In this document: positions 37,727 to 43,631 of the stretch, in pieces
Numbering within the stretch: position 1 is the first letter of the stretch
How the letters are laid out: every line of letters begins with the position of its first letter
Assembly (NCBI GenBank): GCA_023132255.1
Contig: JAGLYK010000004.1
Span: forward strand, 1-43,631
Reading direction: 5' to 3'
DNA: 43,631 nt
Source of the DNA: Candidatus Pacearchaeota archaeon
Lineage (GTDB): Archaea > Nanobdellota > Nanobdellia > Pacearchaeales > GW2011-AR1
Program-made: the position numbers and the translations under genes
Notes under the pieces: model-generated
The model's input: the letters and a program-made list of their open reading frames with translations, nothing else
The model's database searches: none
What the model was told of the DNA's origin: nothing

Positions 37727-38424
37727 AAAATAATAAAAAAGCAAAAATAAATTTTTTCATTCCTCGAATTTTGCCAAATTCAAAGAAAGCAAAATCAACA
37801 CTGCCTAGTGCATACCCAAAGGGCACGAGAACCTCTTCGAGGCCCCGAGATATTTGGGGAAAGATTTTCCATTACAATGTTCTTCCAGAAAATCGTAGAT
37901 CAGGATTAAAAATCCCTCACAATAATTTTTTTCCAAAAAATCATAAAGGACTTTCAATTATTATTTCTACACTAATTTTAATTGCTTTGGTTATTTCAGC
38001 GATTGCAATTGTTTGGGTAACTGTAGCGAATTTATTAACAAGCAGGCTGGATGCGGCAGAATCCTGCATGAATATTTTTGAGAAGGTTGAAATAAATGAA
38101 CTATATACTTGTTATAATAGTACTTCGAGTAAGTTTCAGTTTTCAATAAATATCAAGGATATAAATCTTGATGAGATTATTGTTTCAATTTCTGGAGAAG
38201 GAATAACAAAAAGCTATACTTTAACTAACGAGGACCAAAGTATTTCTGGATTAGGACCTTATCCTTCTGGTTCTGGGAATGTCAAACTTCCCGGGGAAAA
38301 TTCCGGCTTAACATATATTTCAAGTGATTTTTCCAGCACACCTGACTCAATAAAAATTGCACCTGTTATAAATGGGAACCAATGCGAAGTCTCTGATTCA
38401 GTACTTGAAATTTATCTTTGTTAG
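37723..38424 (+). CDS. Pilin-like protein with in-frame insert in its leader
   Basis: KNHKGLSIIISTLILIALVISAIAIVWVTVANLL preceded by ~75-aa atypical N-terminus. Confidence 0.7.
   Translation: MKNNKKAKINFFIPRILPNSKKAKSTLPSAYPKGTRTSSRPRDIWGKIFHYNVLPENRRSGLKIPHNNFFPKNHKGLSIIISTLILIALVISAIAIVWVTVANLLTSRLDAAESCMNIFEKVEINELYTCYNSTSSKFQFSINIKDINLDEIIVSISGEGITKSYTLTNEDQSISGLGPYPSGSGNVKLPGENSGLTYISSDFSSTPDSIKIAPVINGNQCEVSDSVLEIYLC
37802..37870 (+). repeat. In-frame palindromic element (subtype shared with trxB insert)
   Basis: CATACCCAAAGGGCACGAGAACCTC-TT-CGAGG..CCCCGAGATATTTGGGG; shares ATACCCAARG-GGGCACGAGAACCT with 18949-18974. Confidence 0.65.
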
Positions 38425-38550
38425 GATTATAACTTTTTTGCAAAAAGATTATAAAGTGAATTAAAAATTCCCGTCATAACATTTTCTCAAGGAAAAGATT
38501 ATAGAGTAAATTAAAAATTTTCACTATAACTTTTTTACAAAAAGATTATA
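38423..38550. repeat. Imperfect tandem ~46-51-bp TATA-containing repeats
   Basis: aaaaagattataaagtgaattaaaaatt.. / aaaagattatagagtaaattaaaaatt.. / aaaaagattataaacc. Confidence 0.65.
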
Positions 38551-38573
38551 AACCAAATCTTACTTGATGGTTT

Positions 38574-39137
38574 ATGAAAAGAGGAAAGTTGGGGAACCGA
38601 AGTAAAAGAGGGCAAGTTTGGATTGAAACTGTAATTTATACTTCAATTGCATTGCTTATGATTGGACTTGTTCTTAGTTATGCAAAACCAAAAATAGAAA
38701 AATTCCAAGACAAGGCGATTCTTGAGCAGTCGCTTGAAATGTTTAAAGCAATTGATAATACTATAAGAACAATCGGGGTTGCGGGAAACAAGAGATTTAT
38801 TGAGATTGGAATAAAAAAAGGGAATTTGAAAATAGACGGGGAAAATGACAAAATTATTTTTGAGATGGAAAGTAGTTACCTTTATAGTCAACCCGGGGAA
38901 GATATTGTTGATACCTTCGGGGGGAGGATAGTCACACGTACTGAAAAAACCAGGGGGTTGAACAAAGTAACTTTTACAATTAATTACACTGCATATAACA
39001 TAGATATAACTTATCAGGGAAAGGACGAATTCAAAACACTAAACAAAGCCCCAACACCTTACAAGTTGCTTATTTCAAATAATGGTAAAAGTAGTAACAA
39101 CACACTTATTGATATAAGTTTACAAGGTCTTAATTAA
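38574..39137 (+). CDS. Pilin-like/archaellum accessory-like protein
   Basis: SKRGQVWIETVIYTSIALLMIGLVLSYAKPKIEKFQDKA. Confidence 0.7.
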   Translation: MKRGKLGNRSKRGQVWIETVIYTSIALLMIGLVLSYAKPKIEKFQDKAILEQSLEMFKAIDNTIRTIGVAGNKRFIEIGIKKGNLKIDGENDKIIFEMESSYLYSQPGEDIVDTFGGRIVTRTEKTRGLNKVTFTINYTAYNIDITYQGKDEFKTLNKAPTPYKLLISNNGKSSNNTLIDISLQGLN

Positions 39138-39138
39138 A

Positions 39139-40692
39139 ATGGTTAAAAAGATAAACATACAGAATTATCCAAGAGTGCTGATAGATTTCTCTCCGGAGAT
39201 TCCTCCATTAAAAAAAATGATTGACAAGACAAAACTTAATATTAGGTATTGCTTGATTTCGCCGTTTGCTTTTGCTCATATTTATTGGGATCCGAAAATT
39301 TATGAACTTGTATATAAAATTGAAGAACCAATACTGGATGAAAAAGAAAAAGAATCCAGAAAGGAGATTGTTTCTGCGATGAGAAACATGATTAATTTTG
39401 ATAGTGTTGTTCAAAAAAACAAGGAAGCGTTGATGGAGTATATTGAGCAAAGGCTTAAAATTATCGCTACTGAACTCAGGATAAATCTTTCTTATGAAAG
39501 TTACAAGAAGATTTATTATTATCTTTGCAGGGATTTTATAGGATTCAATGAGACAGAGCCGTTGCTGAGAGATTATTTTGTAGAAGATATTGAGTGTAAT
39601 GGAATTAACTCTCCCGTGTATATTGTTCATAGAATTTATAGAAACATAAAAACAAATTTGGTGTTTAATGACGGGGGCTTGCTGGAAAATTTTGTGGAAA
39701 AGCTTTCTCAAAGATGCGGGAAATATGTTTCCTATGCCCAGCCAATATTGGACGGAAGCCTGCCTGATGGTAGCAGGGTTAATGCAACTTATACAAAAGA
39801 CATCACAAGCAAGGGACCGACTTTTACAATAAGGAAGTTCACAAAAAAGCCGTGGACTCCGACGCAGTTGCTGGCATTCAATACACTAAGTCCGGAGATA
39901 CTTGCTTATCTTTGGTTATTAGTTCAGTATAAAATGAATATTCTTATTTCTGGGGGAACTGGTTCTGGAAAAACTACTTTGCTTAATGCTATTGCGTTTT
40001 TTATTCCGCAAGAGGCAAGAGTAGTTTCAATTGAGGACACAAGAGAATTAAATCTTCCTAGGGAAAACTGGCTCCCGAGTGTGGTGAGAGTATCAACAGG
40101 ATTAAAAAAAGTTGGGGAGATAGACTTGTTCACTTTACTGAGGAGTTCTTTTAGGCAGAATCCAGATTATGTAATTGTTGGGGAAGTGAGAGGTAAAGAA
40201 GCATATGTGCTGTTTCAGGGTATGGCGTCGGGGCATCCTTCTATCAGTACTATTCACGCAGATTCTGTTGACACTGTGATAAAAAGATTAAAAACTCCTC
40301 CTATTGAACTTTCCCCAACCTTGTTAAATGTTCTTGATTGCGTTTGCATCATGACTCATGCTATCGTAAATAAGCACGAAACAAGAAAGTTAAGGGAGAT
40401 AGTGGAGATAATTAATGTAACTTCTGAAGGACTTGCAATGACAAACACTCCTTTTGTCTGGAATCCTTCTGACGACCAGTTTTATTTTAAGAAAAATAGT
40501 AAAATATTTCAAAAGATTGCAAAAAGAACTGGCTTGAAAATTGAGGAAATTGATTTAGAATTTAGGAGGAGAATTCAGCTAATTCACAAACTACATCAAA
40601 AGAAAATTTTTGATTTTAACGAGGTTCAGGAGATAATTAATGAATATGCTAAAAAACCCAGAGAAGTTTTGAGAGAATTTGGAATTGAATAA
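39139..40692 (+). CDS. Type II/IV secretion system ATPase (PilB/TadA/ArlI family)
   Basis: Walker A SGGTGSGKTTLLNA; GEVRGKEAYVLFQGMASGHPSISTIHA. Confidence 0.93.
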   Translation: MVKKINIQNYPRVLIDFSPEIPPLKKMIDKTKLNIRYCLISPFAFAHIYWDPKIYELVYKIEEPILDEKEKESRKEIVSAMRNMINFDSVVQKNKEALMEYIEQRLKIIATELRINLSYESYKKIYYYLCRDFIGFNETEPLLRDYFVEDIECNGINSPVYIVHRIYRNIKTNLVFNDGGLLENFVEKLSQRCGKYVSYAQPILDGSLPDGSRVNATYTKDITSKGPTFTIRKFTKKPWTPTQLLAFNTLSPEILAYLWLLVQYKMNILISGGTGSGKTTLLNAIAFFIPQEARVVSIEDTRELNLPRENWLPSVVRVSTGLKKVGEIDLFTLLRSSFRQNPDYVIVGEVRGKEAYVLFQGMASGHPSISTIHADSVDTVIKRLKTPPIELSPTLLNVLDCVCIMTHAIVNKHETRKLREIVEIINVTSEGLAMTNTPFVWNPSDDQFYFKKNSKIFQKIAKRTGLKIEEIDLEFRRRIQLIHKLHQKKIFDFNEVQEIINEYAKKPREVLREFGIE

Positions 40693-40757
40693 TTCATCCT
40701 CAAAGGATGACCTTGAAAGGCCTAAATATTTAATAAGACAAATTACTTATTTGAACA

Positions 40758-40943
40758 ATGATAAAAAAAGAGGATATTATGTTTCTTAATCAATTAGTCA
40801 AGACTCTTGAAAAAGCTGAGTTAAAACTTGAAGAAGCTTATGATAAGAAGGATTATGAAATTTTTAATAATATGAAAAAGTTAATTATGCAAATTCAAAA
40901 GAAAATTTCAGAGTTGCTGAATAATTCTCGTGTGCGATATTAG
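40758..40943 (+). CDS. Small helical hypothetical protein
   Basis: 61-aa ORF between pilus genes. Confidence 0.5.
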   Translation: MIKKEDIMFLNQLVKTLEKAELKLEEAYDKKDYEIFNNMKKLIMQIQKKISELLNNSRVRY

Positions 40944-41119
40944 GAGAAGTTTTGCGAAGAAGAATTTGGGAAAATCTCGAGCCGAGAGTTTTTCTCTTTA
41001 ATCCCTGTTATGTCTCCCGACGACTAAAAGAAGGAAAGTATAGAGGGGTAAAATCCAAAGAATTTTGAGTTCAGAATTTAGGCGTTAAGTTTATAAAAAA
41101 AGGACAATTACTATCCATA

Positions 41120-41458
41120 ATGAAAGTAGAAAATTTAACAGAGCAACATTTGATAGAAATTGTCAAATTGTATGAAGAGCATTGTGGCTTTGGAAGAGAT
41201 TTTAGAGATGTAATGTATCAAGAACCATCCACTGTTTTAGAACACTTAAGAAAACAAGGTAGGGAAGAATATAGAATTGGCTCTAAATGGGATGGTCATT
41301 CTAAAATCTATTTTGATACTGATTTTGAAGATAATATTGAAGTAAAGTTTAACTCAAATTTTGACCCCATAGATAGACAAGGAAAAAAATTTGAAGAAGC
41401 TGAAACATCAGGCAAAATATTTGTAAAAACCGCAATGCAATATCTTAGTCTTCAATAG
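41120..41458 (+). CDS. Hypothetical protein
   Basis: 112-aa ORF. Confidence 0.5.
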   Translation: MKVENLTEQHLIEIVKLYEEHCGFGRDFRDVMYQEPSTVLEHLRKQGREEYRIGSKWDGHSKIYFDTDFEDNIEVKFNSNFDPIDRQGKKFEEAETSGKIFVKTAMQYLSLQ

Positions 41459-41576
41459 CCCGAATTCTGAATTGCCCATAACACTTTTTAATCAAACTTT
41501 TATAAAAAATATTAAATGTTAGGGGGAGAAACAAATATAGAAAATATAAAAAGCCCTTTAGACTAGATATAATAAG

Positions 41577-43046
41577 ATGGTTGAAGAAAAAAGAGGTTCG
41601 AGTGAATTAAAAAAAATAATTTTAGAAAAAAAGAAGATTATCAAAGAAATAAGTTCTTTGTTTGCGATATTGGAAAGAACAAGGGACAGCGAAGAGAGAG
41701 AAATGATTTCTTCGCAAATTAATTTATTAGAAGATTCTTTGAAGAAAAGAAACAACGATCTCTCAGGAGCATTAAGAAAAATATCCTTGGTAAAACCTTT
41801 AGGCAACTTTGCAACAATAAAAGGCACACCACAGGCGTACCCCGAAACATTTTTTGGAAAAATGTTTACTAGGGGCAAAGATGACTTCCTGAGAATTCAT
41901 GATAAACAACAACACAAAAGTTTACTAGGCAACTTTGCAAAAAGCAAATCAGAGATTTCCATGTTTCCCTCGATAAACTCGGTAAAAACTAAAAAGATTG
42001 AGTCAAATGAAAAAGAGATGGTTAAAGTTTCAAAAAAAGGAAAAATAAAACTTCCGAAAAATTTCTTAGAACTTGAAAAAGAAACATTAAAACGGCTTGG
42101 GAACAAGGAGAAAAAGATTATTAAAAATAAGGTGAAAAAACCAAGCAAGTATGTCAAAATAGCTAATAGGATTTTTATTAATCTTTCAAAACCTCTTTCT
42201 AAGAAAAAAATATTTGACATATTAAAAACATCTCTTATAAAATCAAATATGCAATTTATCCCTTTAAATTATATTTCAATAATTTTATTCACTACCTTGC
42301 TGTCAGTGATTTTTAGCATATTTGTTTTTGGATTTTTTTTATTTTTTAATTTTGGACCTGAACTCCCCATTATAACAAAAATTACCGAGGATATTGGAAC
42401 AAGATTCTTGAAAATATTCTGGATTTTATTTGTTATTCCTCTTGGGACCATTTCATTCATGTACTTTTATCCTTCAATAGAAAGAAGAGCTATCGAGAAT
42501 AGAATCAATCATGAACTTCCTTTTGCAACAATTCATATGTCGGCAATTTCAGGCTCAATGGTTGAACCAAGCAAAATCTTCAGCATAGTGAATTCAACAG
42601 GGGAGTATCCTAACATCTCAAAAGAATTTACAAAATTGATAAATGAAATCAATGTTTATGGATATAATTTAGTTAGTGCGCTGAGAAATCTTGCGTTTAA
42701 CTGTCCAAGTTCAAAGCTCTCAGAATTATTTAATGGTTTAGCATCTACAATAAGTTCAGGAGGAGACATCCAAGATTTTTTTGAGAAAAGGGCTCAAAGC
42801 TTACTTTTTGAATATAAAATTGAAAATGAAAACCGCACGAAAATGGCAGAAACATTTATGGACATTTACATAAGTGTTGTTATTGCTGCTCCAATGATTT
42901 TCATGCTTGTGTTAATGATGATGAAGATAAGTGGATTGGGAATTTCACTAAGCACATCAATGATTAGTCTAATCATGGTCTTAGGAGTAGCAATGATGAA
43001 CATTGTCTTCCTGACATTTTTACATTTAAAACAACCAGGTGAATAA
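41577..43046 (+). CDS. Type II secretion F/TadC-like membrane protein with N-terminal extension
   Basis: Multi-TM; NHELPFATIHMSAISGSMVEPSKIF..; follows ATPase. Confidence 0.85.
   Translation: MVEEKRGSSELKKIILEKKKIIKEISSLFAILERTRDSEEREMISSQINLLEDSLKKRNNDLSGALRKISLVKPLGNFATIKGTPQAYPETFFGKMFTRGKDDFLRIHDKQQHKSLLGNFAKSKSEISMFPSINSVKTKKIESNEKEMVKVSKKGKIKLPKNFLELEKETLKRLGNKEKKIIKNKVKKPSKYVKIANRIFINLSKPLSKKKIFDILKTSLIKSNMQFIPLNYISIILFTTLLSVIFSIFVFGFFLFFNFGPELPIITKITEDIGTRFLKIFWILFVIPLGTISFMYFYPSIERRAIENRINHELPFATIHMSAISGSMVEPSKIFSIVNSTGEYPNISKEFTKLINEINVYGYNLVSALRNLAFNCPSSKLSELFNGLASTISSGGDIQDFFEKRAQSLLFEYKIENENRTKMAETFMDIYISVVIAAPMIFMLVLMMMKISGLGISLSTSMISLIMVLGVAMMNIVFLTFLHLKQPGE
41823..41880 (+). 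repeat. In-frame palindromic element, copy in TadC-like gene
   Basis: CCACAGGCGTACCCCG-[AAACATTTTT TGG AAAAATGTTT]-ACTAGGGGCAAAGA. Confidence 0.8.
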
Positions 43047-43047
43047 C

Positions 43048-43631
43048 ATGAAAAAAATATATTGGATAGGATTTGCACTGTCGTCAGCAGTTGTAATTTT
43101 GTCGCTATTTTTAATCAACACAAAATTTTTCTTTTTTGTTCTTGGAATTGGAGTTTTGCTAGGAATTACTCCATTTGTAATCTTAACTATTTATGAAAGA
43201 AGAGTTGCTAATGAAAAAGAGGAAATGTTTCTGGAGTTTGCCAGAAATCTGGTTGAAAGTGTCAAAACAGGCATACCAATAAGTAAAAGTATAATGAATG
43301 TCAAAGGCAAGTCATATGGGGTCTTGAGTGAAAATGTTGAAAAGTTATCTAATCAGATTTCTCTGGGAATTCCACTGAATACTGCCCTAAAAATATTTGC
43401 AAAAGACGTTAATAATAAAAATATCTCAAGGGCATTAAAATTAATCGGGCAGGCAGAAAAAGCAGGAGGAGAGATTGGAGAGATACTTGAGTCAGTTGCA
43501 GAGGCTGTGAACATGTCAAACAAATTAAAAAAAGAGAGGAAGGCAGCGATATCAACATTAGTTGTTCAGGGCTATATTATTTTCTTTGTATTCATAGTAA
43601 TTATTTTAATCATGCAATTCAAAATACTTCC
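43048..43631 (+). CDS. Second T2SSF/TadC-like membrane protein (partial at window end)
   Basis: MKKIYWIGFALSSAVVILSLFLI..EEMFLEFARNLVESVKTGIPISKSI..KAGGEIGEILESVAEAV; open to end of window. Confidence 0.85.
   Translation, partial: MKKIYWIGFALSSAVVILSLFLINTKFFFFVLGIGVLLGITPFVILTIYERRVANEKEEMFLEFARNLVESVKTGIPISKSIMNVKGKSYGVLSENVEKLSNQISLGIPLNTALKIFAKDVNNKNISRALKLIGQAEKAGGEIGEILESVAEAVNMSNKLKKERKAAISTLVVQGYIIFFVFIVIILIMQFKIL

Noticed and set aside
41009-41030. ctcccgacgac resembling the shared promoter motif
   Set aside because: Only a short core match, lacking ACAATAAT and an adjacent TATA box; insufficient
1-43631. Classical defence systems (CRISPR-Cas, restriction-modification, toxin-antitoxin)
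   Set aside because: No Cas, REase/MTase pairs or convincing TA partner seen; the NYN protein at 22157 and the RHH ORF lack TA-type partners next to them

Overview
AT-rich archaeal window, most consistent with a DPANN archaeon (Woesearchaeota/Pacearchaeota-like; inferred from gene content, not proven). From start to end it contains: (1) a three-gene adhesin-like surface operon preceded by an un-called ribbon-helix-helix ORF, bracketed by ~98-bp inverted repeats carrying tRNA-Ser(GCT)-derived sequence; (2) an intact intron-containing tRNA-Ser(GCT) about 10 bp upstream of a probable tRNA-dependent cyclodipeptide synthase, which converges with D-aminoacyl-tRNA deacylase (dtdA); (3) housekeeping genes (PyrE-like, DphB, IleRS, ArgRS, thioredoxin reductase); (4) an intron-containing tRNA-Leu(TAA), a structured repeat and a tandemly duplicated promoter + small structured RNA unit upstream of a secreted nuclease; (5) a ~14 kb locus of secreted/membrane-anchored proteins, most transcription units sharing a conserved promoter-proximal motif (CGACGACAATAAT next to a TATA box), with an embedded GHKL-ATPase/STAS-like pair; (6) SRP RNA followed by tandem copies of the same structured repeat found after tRNA-Leu; (7) a type IV pilus/Tad-like cluster. 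In-frame hairpin insertions with conserved flanks and covarying stems occur in several proteins and resemble Rickettsia palindromic elements in behaviour. The observations most worth follow-up are the duplicated small RNA, the in-frame palindromic elements, the shared promoter motif, and the CDPS/tRNA-Ser neighbourhood. All assignments are by eye from sequence; no searches or folding programs were run.
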